64,000 nucleotides of DNA from Oxytricha trifallax (taxonomy: Eukaryota; Ciliophora; Spirotrichea; Sporadotrichida; Oxytrichidae). The translations under genes were made by a program, and so were the position numbers. The stretch spans positions 32,441-96,440 of the forward strand of contig ARYC01001179.1 in assembly GCA_000711775.1 (NCBI GenBank), written 5' to 3'. Every line of letters begins with the position of its first letter. The first letter of the stretch is position 1. Shown piece by piece: positions 34,501 to 44,812 of the stretch. The notes beneath the pieces are model-generated. The model had not been told where the DNA came from and ran no database searches. It saw only the letters and a program-made list of their open reading frames with translations.

Positions 34501-36265
34501 AACGATATTAGGATTATCTGAGAGCAAGGATTCATCCAAAGCTTTGCAAGTAAATAGTTCATCACACATTTTCATTAAAATTAGCGATATTTTTAAGATC
34601 TAGTAAATAATTTTATATAAAGCTTTTAGATTTCTAAAGTTCAATATGCATGAAAATTTAACTTTTTCAAGATTCTATACCTTTTTAGGAAAATGAAAAA
34701 TCCTAAATAAATTACTCTTATGAGGTTGGCGATTTTGGTCTGATTAAAGTAATGATCGAATATAACCAAAACATTGAGCATGTTGAATCTTACAGTGGAG
34801 ATGAAGCTACTGGATAACTGTAAGAAAATACAATGAGAAAGCTTATTCTTAGTTCTCACAAACAATATGGTAACAATTTTAACATACTATTATAGGAATA
34901 CGCTCGAATTGGGGAAATTAATTAAAATTAAATTTATAATAAATCAAAATAGTGGCAGTTAAAGTTGGTAAAATTTGATGATCTTGGGCTCTTTCGATAT
35001 AGAATTCAATATTAGCTGGACTTAACTATTGGCGGTATTATTTTATCACATGTCTGGAGCGAGTAAACTCGACTTTAATTGAATACTTCTAAATTCAGTT
35101 AATTATGCCCTTCAATTTTTTAAGTCGAATTAACTCGCTCCAGAGATGTGATAAAATAGTACCGCCAATATTTAAGTCCAGCTAGTTTGAATTTTTATAG
35201 AATAAGCCCAAGATCGTCAAATTGGGCCAACTTAACTACTACTAATTTGATTTATTATAAAAGAGAAATAAGATTAGTATAAGGGGATATGATAAATTCT
35301 AATTCTGCTTTATAATATGAATACATAATCAATTCCCAATTAAATACTATTTAAAATAAATATCCCAGGATTTGAACCCTTTAAAAAAAGAATATTAATA
35401 CATATTATCGTCTGAATTATTAACTGATACAGTAGTTTTAATACAAAAGTTTCCTTTAAATACGTTTGTTTGAATATATTGTTGATTTTGTAACCTTAGA
35501 ATTATTAGTTCAGTAATAATTGTATATTAGAGAAGATTAACTTAATAAATTCACATAAACATTAGCAAATTCTTTTATAGCTAAAAAGAAAAATTCTCGA
35601 GTTTGGATGAATTTTTAAACTCACATTATTGAAAATTTTCTATTTATAATGAAATATCAGATTCATTTGAAACGCTTAGAGAAAATGATAGGAATAAAGA
35701 CAACAAGCACTAATAAAATAAAAAATGTTTAATTAATATTATTTTAAACTACAGTTCTCAAGTTAGCAATATTTATTTATATTTCTTATTATTTATGACT
35801 AAAGTGTATTTTACAATTATACGTCTTAAAAATTCATTGATTTGTTACTCATTGGGTTTTATATTTAATTTTAATGAATTTCCATGATTCGAATGTATAT
35901 CTACAATAATAATACTTTTCATACAACTGAAAGAAGTAAGAGATACCTGGAGAGATCTGAAATCAATGGCTGTAGCCCTCGGCAATTTAAATAAACTGTC
36001 TGGTTTAAGGATTAACACTCTTATTATACCTGTTAAAATTTATTAATATAAATAATCAATAAATAATAAGTTTGCTCTGAGTGGATTTGAAGATGAATCT
36101 CAAAAGATCAAGATGAATGAATAAATCTACCTCGTTAAAGATCAACTAAAAGTAATTTGTAAAGATGAGAATTTAGGCGAAAAATTTAATTTGGAGTTGA
36201 GACAAGAGGAATATATCATATATGGCATGAAACATGTTTACTAGTACCTAAGTTAAAATGAATGA
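25528..36265 (+). CDS. GOLD-domain protein gene, interrupted by TBE copy 2 and a foldback element
   Basis: Probable cytosolic or Golgi-associated protein with a C-terminal GOLD beta-sandwich, a domain of lipid or cargo-receptor binding proteins. Visible exons: 25528-25665 (MANNQDIIDALIMKYSFSNK), about 30969-31075, 31774-31965, 32041-33034, 33071-33326, 33575-34620, 34689-34869 and 35934-36265. GOLD signature: NYDIKFGFYKITAN and GIYKVLWSNDHSWFKGKT, then LAYRISVL. Introns are short GT-AG except the first, which holds a TBE, and the last, which holds a foldback element; both join in frame once removed. A TGA at 32720-32722 lies in frame (before GGSQSQTQ). The gene model is inferred from frame and splice signals, and some joins (33034/33071) are off by one. 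Confidence 0.65.
25706..26012 (+). repeat. TBE copy 2 left inverted terminal repeat
   Basis: Corresponds to 23387-23693 of copy 1, ending at the shared CTTAAGATT next to the zinc finger-pseudokinase start codon. Confidence 0.88.
26014..27426 (+). CDS. TBE zinc finger-pseudokinase (57-kDa class), copy 2
   Basis: Same gene as in copy 1, here on the plus strand and about 470 residues. The C2H2 finger is at about residues 68-92, the linker has basic (PPKKRQRLN) and acidic parts, and the kinase-like domain contains QYLIPQFSYDYYMM, FVHHQLSFNNIVLND and NFENARVL. The catalytic HRD Asp and the DFG Asp are replaced by Gln and Asn. It carries the same in-frame TGA (26215-26217) before the first finger Cys. 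It differs from copy 1 at a few residues (for example DHIVLQ against DHIALQ). The stop is the TGA at 27424-27426. The finger and kinase parts are in one frame only if the TAA/TAG run near 26370 is read as Gln. Confidence 0.88.
27427..28498. other. TBE copy 2 non-coding middle
   Basis: Matches the non-coding middle of copy 1 inverted; rich in CGACTA/TAGTCG motifs, no coding frame. Confidence 0.5.
28499..29292 (+). CDS. TBE ~20-kDa (22-kDa class) protein, copy 2
   Basis: Same as the copy 1 gene. The secure part starts at ATG 28734, has the 28-nt intron at 29026-29053 and stops at TGA 29290-29292 (176 residues). The upstream open frame from ATG 28499 (EELMGRFRSKQDLYKYLTTH) may belong to it through an additional splice near 28708-28727. 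Differs from copy 1 by at least two residues (NLYHDV for NLYQDV; VKADYL for VKTDYL). Function unknown. Confidence 0.78.
29308..30342 (-). CDS. TBE transposase (42-kDa class, DD34E), copy 2
   Basis: Same protein as in copy 1 with the intact triad (FIDETVF, MDNLQVHKS, YNGIESTF). The N-terminal in-frame TGA is at 30274-30276, as in copy 1. Terminal TGA 29308-29310. The two transposase genes differ by few, partly synonymous substitutions, in keeping with recent copying or purifying selection. Confidence 0.93.
30649..30955 (-). repeat. TBE copy 2 right inverted terminal repeat
   Basis: Corresponds to the transposase-side terminal repeat of copy 1 (18445-18751); ends GGGGTTTTGGGGTTTTGGGGT at the AAT duplication. 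Confidence 0.88.
31080..31773. other. AT-rich stretch within the GOLD gene locus
   Basis: AT-rich sequence between exon-like pieces with no clear frame. It could be a long intron or an IES; no long repeat was noticed. Confidence 0.35.
34887..35910. mobile_element. Foldback element, family A copy 2, with nested insertion
   Basis: Same family as 11255-11665 (shared GTGGCAGTTAAAGTTGG, GATCTTGGGCT, TAGCTGGACT, GATAAAATAGTACCGCC). The left arm runs from about 34887, the loop is near 35085-35125, and the right arm runs to 35259 where it breaks off and resumes at 35864, ending near 35910. The whole lies in a 1064-nt GT-AG intron (34870-35933) of the GOLD-domain gene. Confidence 0.75.
35260..35863. 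mobile_element. 604-bp insertion in the foldback arm
   Basis: The right arm of the foldback is interrupted exactly here, with TTATA at both junctions (35255-35259 and 35859-35863). The insert is AT-rich, with no coding frame recognised. It fits an IES-like or small transposon insertion nested in the older element. Confidence 0.55.
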
Positions 36266-38477
36266 TATTTTTGTTTATTCTTTACCATTACAATTCTAAT
36301 TCAGCATCACCTCAAAAAGCTATTGAATATTTGTAATTAAAAAATCAAAGTCCAATTAAATCATTGTTTATTGCTGCATTATGATTAATTTGAAAACTTT
36401 TTTATCACTATCCAGTTTACAATCTATAAAGTTTTTTATGAATACTATTCTATTGCATGTATTGATAACTTTATAAGATTTAGTTGTTTCTCTCAGTCTG
36501 ATTACCAAATTTAGGTGAACTCTTACTCTAATCTTTTTGTCTTTCATTTGATTTAGAGTCTTATTAGTATCTCAATCTTATAGTGTTGTTACTTCTCTTA
36601 GAAATTTGCTAAGAATTTAGGTATTATTCAGGATCAATATTTAAGCTATTTTCATGTAGGTTACCTCTGCTACTTACATCAATCAAAGTCTAATAAGATT
36701 TTATCAATGGATTCATCATATATATTTAATTTTCTATTATTAACCTGTGGATTAGTTTCATAAACTTCTATGTCTTATTAATAATAGAGCTAATTGTTAG
36801 AAGCTAATTTTTGTTGAACAACTCATCGAATTAAAGATTATTAAGTTTAATCTGACACATCTTATAGTCTTAGAGGGGTCTAGTTTTTTGCTCATTAGAT
36901 CTGAGTGATTGAACATGGCAGAATAAGCACTTTATTGATCTATAATAATTATTTAACTGCTCTATTCATGTGTTTCATTTTATCCTATCCAGCCAGAGCA
37001 ACTCTGTTTTCTGATTTACAATTTTAATCATTTCTTAAATTGAAAGTATTCCGCTTTTAGGACTAACTTTATAAAGATTTTTAATGCTAATAAGGAGTTT
37101 CTTTAAGTTAGTTTTTTTTCACAGTCCCCAAATAAGCAGTCTAAGGTCTCTAGGCTTAGATCTATTTTTTATACTATTGCTAGGTAATTGCCTAAGAAAT
37201 TAAAGGGTTTCTGGATTTCTAATCAAGAATCTATTGAACTTTAAAATAAAACTATTACTCATTTCTATATTTTGCTGTAGCATTTAACCTGGATCCTAAA
37301 TTTATTCAAGTCCGATTACTTTGTCTTAAATATTATCATTAAAAGTTTATACTTTATATGAACTCAGAAATGGTCTACTGTTTCTAGTGTTTTAATTGTT
37401 TTAAAACAAAGGGTAATTTTTTGTACTCATATCTTGCCAAGTATTATAGTTAGTAAACCTTAAAAAACTAGGAAGACCTCCAGAGGTCAAAATTGGTTTT
37501 AAGCGTTTTTACTGTTCTGGATTTATAAAACACACTAGAATTATAATTTAAAGAATAAATTCTATCATATTCTTAGGATTTTTATATTTTGGTAGACATT
37601 TTCTATGCTATCAAACTGAGCATTTTATAGTGTATTAATGTTTAAACATCTTCAACTATAACTCTTCTGTCAATTAAGTATTATTAATTATGTGATTTTA
37701 ATTACCTAATGAATAAAACTAGCTCTCCTCAGTTTAAAGTGTATAATTTTTACTACATTCCTTTGGTGATTATATTAGTATCTATGGTTCATATACTTTC
37801 TCAAGAGTTTAAGATTGCTGAAACTATTTTTGATATTCATTAATTTTCTAGGAGATTAGCTAATTTTTTAATGCAAAAATTTCGGTTGTTGACTATTTTA
37901 ATTGGCATTCTAATTTTGATCATAACTGATTATTTCATTGTTATTTTAGTTTCTCTTATTAGAAACTGATCTAATTGAATCTCATAAATGCTAAGGGATC
38001 ATTAAAGACCCAGTTTGTTTATTAACAATACTTTTTGTATTTAATATACTTGATATTAATTAATGATCCGGTAAATTAGAATTTTAATCTTTCATTGGTT
38101 TTTACGATTATGGTTTTATGTTTGTAGATAAATGTTTCAAGTTTTAGAAATTCACATTCTCTAATTTATTATATATATGTTTGTTTACATTCTTAAATAT
38201 TTACATTAGGTTGGTGTTTCTAACTAATGACCCTTTTTTATTCAAGTTTTGAAATCTAACTCTATTCTAAGATTTAGAGCTTTTGTTGTTGGGGCATTTA
38301 AATGTGTGACTCTTGCTTGAAATAGCTTAATGATTAAAGATTTATTAGTTATGCTAATTTTAATAATCAACTTTCTGCTCACTCTCATCCTATTATCTTG
38401 GTGTTATATTCAATCCCTTGATCCCATCTCCTTTAATTTATCTCATATTAAAAGTTCGATTTGTGTCAATTTATGAA
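36266..38477 (+). CDS. Possible large multi-pass membrane protein
   Basis: I do not recognise the family with certainty. The frame continues directly after the GOLD gene TGA and reads as hydrophobic, Gln-rich protein for about 735 codons with about nine TGAs: for example ALFMCFILSYPARATLFSDL, IKGFLDFQSRIY, IPLVIILVSMVHILSQEFKI and DLLVMLILIINFLLTLILLS. Composition resembles large ciliate multi-pass proteins. No ATG stands near the start. The TGA count is not far below chance for this base composition, so the call is weak. Confidence 0.3.
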
Positions 38478-38519
38478 AAATAACAAAGAATCGATAAATT
38501 AAAATGAAATCAAATTATA

Positions 38520-39180
38520 ATCTCAAGAATTCTTAAACAAATATACAAAAGTCATATCCAGTTACAGTTACCTTTTCTTGCCACTCTCCTTGATATTAAG
38601 CTCAAACTGGTCTTTTTTATTAGAGTTTATGAAATTCTTTCTGATGTCTTCTGAATTCTCAATCTTCCGCTTTCGTGACTTCTGCTAACGTGTTTTGCTG
38701 AAATATAAATATTTAGATATGTTTTTTGTAACTTAAAAATTTTGATGAGTAACCGTAACCAGACGCTCCATCTCCACCATGTTTAGTTTTCCTTATTTAA
38801 ATTATTAATTTCAATTTTAATTAAAGTATTTCACTTATTTTTCATAATTAAATAAATCTAGAACGACTACTCTGGCAGTCTCAAATTGGTACAACTTTAC
38901 TAATGAAATAATGTCTTGTCGTATTGATTAAATGTAGATTACGGAGAGTAAAGTGTACTTACTTATCCTGTAGTTTAAGTCCAACCTAATTGCAGATTTT
39001 TCTGAGTTCCTTATAATGAAGCATATTTCTACTCCCAAATGAGGGATTTAAATATGCCCATAAATTACATTTAAGAGAGATTTGCTGCTGCCTTTGTGGT
39101 GTCCAAAAGGACTTCCATTTTAGGTAGGTTGATAGGTGTTAATACAGTTTCCAGTTAATAAATTATCCTGATATTCTATT
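38520..39180 (-). CDS. Unrecognised basic protein gene
   Basis: I do not recognise the family. Minus-strand exon-like pieces include NGSPFGHHKGSSKSLLN, HYKELRKICNQVGLKLQDK with a GTAAGT donor, and after an acceptor near 38705 SKTRQQKSRKRKIENSEDIR (a basic cluster like a nuclear localisation signal) running to a TGA near 38532. It is divergently arranged with V-ATPase subunit E, so 39180-39346 may hold a shared promoter region. Confidence 0.35.
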
Positions 39181-39346
39181 TTGTCTTTTAAAGTTTATTA
39201 TAAATTTATCTTTCTTAATCTGTTTTTATTTACAATCTTATAATTTAATACTTCTATATTTAATTATAAGGAAAAAGATAGAAGATCAGAAATGTATTTA
39301 TTATTAAAAAGAGTACATATAATAAATATTATTAATATCTTATAAG

Positions 39347-40418
39347 ATGAACCCCGAGGAAGCATCACAAGTCCTGAAATCAATGATTACTTTCATCCGC
39401 AGCCACGGAGATGAAAGAGTTGCTAACATTAACAAGCAAGCCGAGGATGAATTCACCATCCAAATGGAAAAATACATCGCCGAAGAGAAGGAGAGACTTA
39501 CCCAAGACTATAGCAAAATAGTTCATTATTTCTTTGGGATTGTAATTTTGGATATTTTAGTAATATAAGAACAGACTCCAACAAGATGAGATAAAATTGA
39601 GAATCTAAAAGTCAGCTGAGCAAAATGCCCAGAGAATCGCAATGATGAGAACTGTCAACACTCTTGTCGAGAAGATTTACAAGGAGGCAAAGCATAAGAT
39701 CGCCAGCAAGCAAAAGAGTGATGCCGCAGCTTACTAGGAACTCTTTAAGAATCTTATTGTTTAGGTATGTTTTCAAATTAAATATGTGCATTATTCAGAT
39801 AAATCAAAATTACTCTGGTGAGTCAGAATGTATCATTTAATCTATTATCCTAAGTTAAGCTAAACAATCCTAAGTTAAGCTAAACAGATACTTAAAACAA
39901 ATATATTACTTGACAATACAAATATTTTAGCTTTAATTTTAGGGTTCAATCAAGTTCATGGAGCCAGAGGTTAACGTAAGATGCAGAAAGACCGATTACG
40001 ATGTAGTAAAGACCATTGTAGAAGCAGCTGCAGTTGAATATAAGAAATTGATGAAAGAGCAAGTTAAACATTTTGCAAAGAGAGTCGTTCCTTGAAAAGT
40101 CAACCTCGATGAGGGCAGACATCTTCCTGAGTACGACGAGACAGAAGGCGCTGAGTCATGTATGGGCGATATTGTTCTCCACTGTAAAAAGGGCAGAATT
40201 TTTTCTCTATTAACTTTATTTATATAAACCATTATTTTCGTTAATTTATCAGTGAAAAGCTTATAAATTTAAATATGAGAATCGTATGATCAAACACATT
40301 GGATGATAGACTTCAATTGGTTTACCAAGAGTCCGTTCCCGAAGTCAGATGAATTCTTTTCCCCAGCTTCAAAAATCCCAATAAGGCAGCAGCTCAAGTT
40401 AAAATTCACGTTCACTGA
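39347..40418 (+). CDS. VMA4: V-type proton ATPase subunit E
   Basis: Peripheral-stalk subunit E of the V-ATPase, which acidifies vacuoles and endosomes. Exon 1 (39347-39520) encodes MITFIRSHGDERVANINKQ; a 49-nt intron follows; exon 2 (39570-39764) RLQQDEIKLRIQKSAEQNAQ, where TAA encodes a conserved Gln; a 178-nt intron; exon 3 from 39943 GSIKFMEPEVNVRCRKTDYD through HLPEYDETEGAESCMGDIVL to KKGRI. An 83-bp insert (40200-40282) then splits the gene, after which SNTLDDRLQLVYQESVPEVR follows, as in the family C terminus. TGA at 40416-40418 is the likely stop. Three more TGAs lie in frame (40093-40095, 40287-40289, 40350-40352). The length is close to the usual 226-230 residues. Confidence 0.92.
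39849..39889 (+). repeat. Tandem duplicate of ~20 bp in an intron
   Basis: ATCCTAAGTTAAGCTAAACA occurs twice in tandem inside the second V-ATPase E intron. A small local duplication. Confidence 0.6.
40195..40282. other. IES-like insert with AGAAT pointer
   Basis: AGAAT occurs at 40195-40199 and 40278-40282. Removing one copy plus the sequence between (83 bp) joins the V-ATPase E codons for KKGRI to V-(TGA)-SNTLDDRL in frame. The insert has no GT donor or AG acceptor at the needed places and is AT-rich. This is the arrangement of a hypotrich internal eliminated sequence between two macronuclear-destined segments. Confidence 0.65.
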
Positions 40419-40845
40419 GGAAATGGGGGAGATAAGATATTATTATAAGATGTAGATTGATTCCCATAATAACCCAAAATATCTTAATTTATGCAGAAGT
40501 TGAAACTAAGCTAAATAAACTTTTTTTATTTGTCAAACTTTATAATATATACACTCAAGCTTATTTTGTCATAAGTACTTTAATGATTGAGATTAATTAC
40601 TAATGAATTTTTAATTAGCATTGAAATAAAAATGAATAAGACATTAACAATTTTATAAAATACTGATGAAAGTCGGCTTTAATCTATGTTACTTGGGAAT
40701 CAATTCTTTAATTAACGATAACTTTAAAATTAAATGGTAGTGAACTATAAATATTGCTGCCACTTTAATAACTCTACTTTGAATTCTCCAAAAAGTGTAA
40801 GAAATCAATTATTATATATAAATAACAAATTTTCATTCCAGGTTG

Positions 40846-42946
40846 CTCAGTAAAGTTAAAAATAAAATTAAGAATCTGAAAAGCTTAACAAACCTTAAAC
40901 TGTTAAAAATTCTCAATAAAATTAACAAAAATTAAATTTCTCTCGAAATGTAAGATTAAAATTTTATTAAAGGGAGTATTATCTAAATATTATTGAAAAA
41001 ATCTTAAGGATTAACAAAATTAATCACAGCATTTACAATCCTTCATTATTGAATAAACATTAGAGGAAGCATTTTCATGAGTTAATTAATACTTAAAGGG
41101 ATTCAATCGAAATTAAAAAATAAGATCTAACGATTATTGAAGAAAAAAATGAGTCTGTTCCTTTAGAAAATAAATCTATTTAAGAAGTTTAAGTTAAAGA
41201 AAAGATCAAGAAAAGATAAAAATCAGAGTTTAAATAGATTAAAGATCTGATTGATCAATTTGGGGATAAATTTATATCAATAAGAGATAACCCTAAATTA
41301 TAAAAGTAAAAGCAAGTTACCTCACCAAAAGAAAGTGGCTAGATTTTAATAGACCCATCTTTACTGGAAAACGCAAGAGACATATAGATTTACAAAAAGG
41401 TCTGAGTACAGATAGAGTGCTCTAAAGTTTTCATCAATAAGTAGTGGGTTCAATTCTCATGGAGCAAAATGATTAGAAAACGTTATCTAATCTAAAAAAG
41501 ACTTAAAACTAAATATATGACCATTTTTATAGAAACATGAGCAGGAAGTCTACATTTAGGGTATTGAAGGAAGCCAAATATTTAAAGTTATTTTAATATG
41601 AATAGGATCCTGAATTAGGAGAAGTGAAATACAAAGCTGTAAAAAATGGAGATTATAATATGGAGAAAGAAGAAATTTAATCAACTCAGCTTTTGAAGGA
41701 TATCAGAACTAAAACAGCAGGGAAGGTAAGCAGACAGATAAAGAACATTGGATTGATTAATTTTAGTCCTTAGAAAAGTATAAAAAGTCTTAACAAAGCT
41801 TAATTCTTCAATAAAAATACTATGTCAATATTCACTAACTATCATAAAGACCTTCATTAGCATTCATAACATATAATGAAATCTTATAAGAAAGTAAAAA
41901 CAAAGAAAGAGCAGGTAATTCCAGTCCAAATCAAGATCTTTATGAAATTAAAGAAGTAGTTTAAGTAGCAAATTTACATCACTAAAACACACATCACTAG
42001 GACTCAAGATATTTGCGAGAAATCTTAATTGGGAACTAACTAAAATATAAGAATGATCAAAATCTTTTGAATACAACAAATAATGATTAAATGTTGAAGC
42101 AGTATCAAATATGACATTAAATACTAAATAAAATAGGACATAATAATCACACAGAGTCAGAAGAGGAGATTAATAGGCATAGTTGAAGATAATGCTTTCT
42201 ATTGGTGAGAGAGAGATTAATTGGATGGGGTAAGAGAGATCAGAACTTAAAATGCATCAATCAAAGTTAAACCACTTAAGAATTAACTCTAATAGTAATA
42301 AAATGGGCTTAGCTTTATGTCTTCATCCCGGTTTCATAGAAATAAGACATTTGACAATCAATGCAGTGTTTTAATATTATACCCATTATATATAAGTTAT
42401 ATATTTATGTATATGTGAATAGAAGCTTAAACTCAGCAAGGAGTTCATTATAAAATTAGCTGATCAAAGATATTTAGGATAAATCCAAAGCAGAAGAGCT
42501 ACCTACTACTGCTACAACTGAAAATATCAATAAATGCATCAATTAAACTATATGATACAAATTATAATATTCAAGCAGTTAGTATTATTAAGGTATATAT
42601 GAGGAAAGATTAAGAAAAATTCAAAACTTCAATAAACGTTATGAAAAAAGTGCAAGAAGATGAGTTCGGTATATCATTAATGGACGCAACAGAGTAGACA
42701 CTCATTTAAGAAGAATCTGACAGAAATAATTTCTTAGATAAAAGTGTTGTAAACAAGTTAATGAAGGAAAACTATGATCACAGTGTCTTTATTCGCTATC
42801 TAAAAGGAACAACTGGCGGTAACAGCAGATTAAAGTAAAATTGTAAACCAAATAAATTTACATTTACTAAAAGGGACCTAAGATTGATGAGACTTTGTAT
42901 GAAAACACTTCAAAAACTTGATTTTATTATTTCAATTAATTTATGA
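40846..42946 (+). CDS. Unrecognised Lys/Gln-rich protein
   Basis: I do not recognise the family. Gln- and Lys-rich coding sequence runs for about 2 kb: RDIIEEKNESVPLE-like charged stretches near 41130, QFGDKFISIRDNPKL, WVQFSWSKMIRKRYLIQKRL, after a one-base register change RKSTFRVLKEAKYLKLFQYE, then Lys-rich repeats, and finally MKKVQEDEFGISLMDATEQ with NYDHSVFIRYLKGTTGGNS to TGA 42944-42946. A TGA lies in frame near 41402 (KKV before VQIECSKVF). Introns are likely near 41730-42400. It may be a cytoskeletal or nuclear scaffold-type protein, but nothing specific supports that. Confidence 0.4.
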
Positions 42947-43524
42947 TTTATCATTAGCAATTAAAGATAAAGAGTTTGCAATGCAATATGAGGGAAAATT
43001 AGGAAAAAGGAATTTATTTAAAAATAGAATACTTGCATTATTGCTTTCTGAAGAATAAATAAATAAATTACTTACTAAGCTAGACAGGCTTCCTAAAACC
43101 TTTATCTTAGCCGATTAAACTCATATTTAGTATCTCTTTACCATATAAAGTCATCGTTATTATTATGTGAATTCTACTATTATATTGCTTATCGATAAAT
43201 CAACCTTATAATAATTTTACGCTTCATTGTATATTATGCTTCCTTTAAGTTATCTAAATTACTTGGTCAAATGTGAAAACTATAATATTAATTCTTGATT
43301 TATTAACTAATTTGGGATATTAATAGAAATAAGTAAAAGCACTTAAATAACTAGAATAAATTAATTAAGAGTGCATATCCAAATCTATTAAATTTATATA
43401 TAATTATTATTAAACATTTGAAGAATATCAACGAGCTAGTGGTAATCTCAAATTTATTTGAAATTTCAAATTTATACAACAAATTTTCCCTTCTTCCTTA
43501 TAGTAAAATCATTAATACTTTTTA
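42947..43524. other. AT-rich intergenic stretch
   Basis: No convincing coding frame on either strand and no repeat noticed. Confidence 0.4.
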
Positions 43525-43525
43525 G

Positions 43526-44173
43526 ATGGAAGAAACTCTAGAGTAGTTCAGAGATAAGTAGTACAACTCTACACCTCCCCAAAATAAAGTTGATGACATC
43601 GATTCAACCCAAGGGTCTTTAGAGGATCCTCCTAAGGTTAAGGAGTACTTATTATGTAAAACTTTTAAATATTATTTAGAAAGAAATGGATGGATGTAAA
43701 CTCTATTTGCTGATATCGTCAATTAGCAATTTCAGAATTGCTCAACCAGTAATGCTAGCCTGCCTGAACTAGAAAATGGGAAAGTAAATTCCAAGATAAA
43801 AATAAATATCGCTATTTATTTTAAGCTTTGCTAAAATAAATGAAAAAATTACTTTTATAACACCATTGAAAACCTAATAGTTGACAAGAACTTGGAAGAG
43901 AACGAAGCCTTTTCTATTGCTTTACTCCTTTTTGATTCTATTCTCAAAACTATACGCAAAAATTAATAGAAATTGGACGCCTTGTATGAAGAAGAGAAGA
44001 AAGACGATGACCTAAAGTTTTCCACACACAGGAGAATAGGTGAGACAAGAAAAGATCTCGAGGAAGATTATAAATTTGTTTCGAGATGCAAAAAATTTAT
44101 CAATGCTAAATGGGGCTTTTGTTAACAATTAATGGAAATCATAATTTCTCTTCCTAACCCTCATAGAGACTGA
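43526..44173 (+). CDS. Unrecognised protein, ~200 residues
   Basis: I do not recognise the family. An ATG at 43526 opens METLEQ-like sequence (EETLEQFRDKQYNSTPPQNK), KVKEYLLCKTFKYYLERNGW, a probable GT-AG intron (about 43791-43832, GTAAAT...TTTTAAG), then NYFYNTIENLIVDKNLEENE, FSIALLLFDSILKTIRKN and a charged end (YEEEKKDDDLKFSTHRRIGE). The frame keeps to TGA 44171-44173 except for one TGA at 43841-43843 just after the intron, so the splice choice may decide whether it is real. Confidence 0.5.
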
Positions 44174-44812
44174 ACTTATATTAATCAGCTAGTCTTAATA
44201 ATTATATTATTGATAAAATAAAAAAAATTTTCAGTATTAATACATAGTGTTATAATATTTTATTTTTATTTAAATTCATTTGATTTTTTAATTAAAAAAT
44301 AAACAATTATAATAAATATATTATAAGAGTGAAATCAGAGAAACATATAATTTAAAAAATCAATATTGAAGATATTTCCATATTTTATACTATAAAAAAT
44401 TATTTTTTTTAAATAGGAAAAATTTTAAGATTCATATTTTAATATATAAGTTTATAAACAAATTTATGATTGAAAAACAAGAGATAATTTTAGATTTACA
44501 AAATTAAGTTTAATGAAGTTAAGAGTACTGATGATTTATTAAATGTAAATTATGATTGGCAAATGTTTTAAAATAAATTAATAAGGTTTATAGAAATATT
44601 ACATAATTATGAATTTTTCATGTTATTAAATATATTTAAAAATTTCAAGTTCAAATTTTTTTTAAATTATGAATATGAATTAAAATCTGGATAAAATGCA
44701 AGGTTTATGTTTTATCTTAAAATCAGATTAGAAAAATCTAAATTTAGTTTACACTATAATTTTAATTAAATAATTTAGGTTTTTATAATATATTTGTATA
44801 TAAAATTATAAA
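44174..44812. other. AT-rich boundary before the satellite array
   Basis: Extremely AT-rich with no coding frame; the first recognisable array sequence (ATAACTCTGTGAGTTTTGAAG) begins just after it. Confidence 0.45.

Noticed and set aside
39996..40232. 78-residue minus-strand frame
   Set aside because: Shadow of V-ATPase subunit E exon 3.
39347..40418. Euplotes-type code (UGA=Cys, UAR=stop)
   Set aside because: TAA and TAG occur at conserved Gln positions in V-ATPase E, the zinc fingers and the transposase, so UAR must be sense here. UGA=Cys fits one site (V_SNTL) but not the Gly sites of the methyltransferase.
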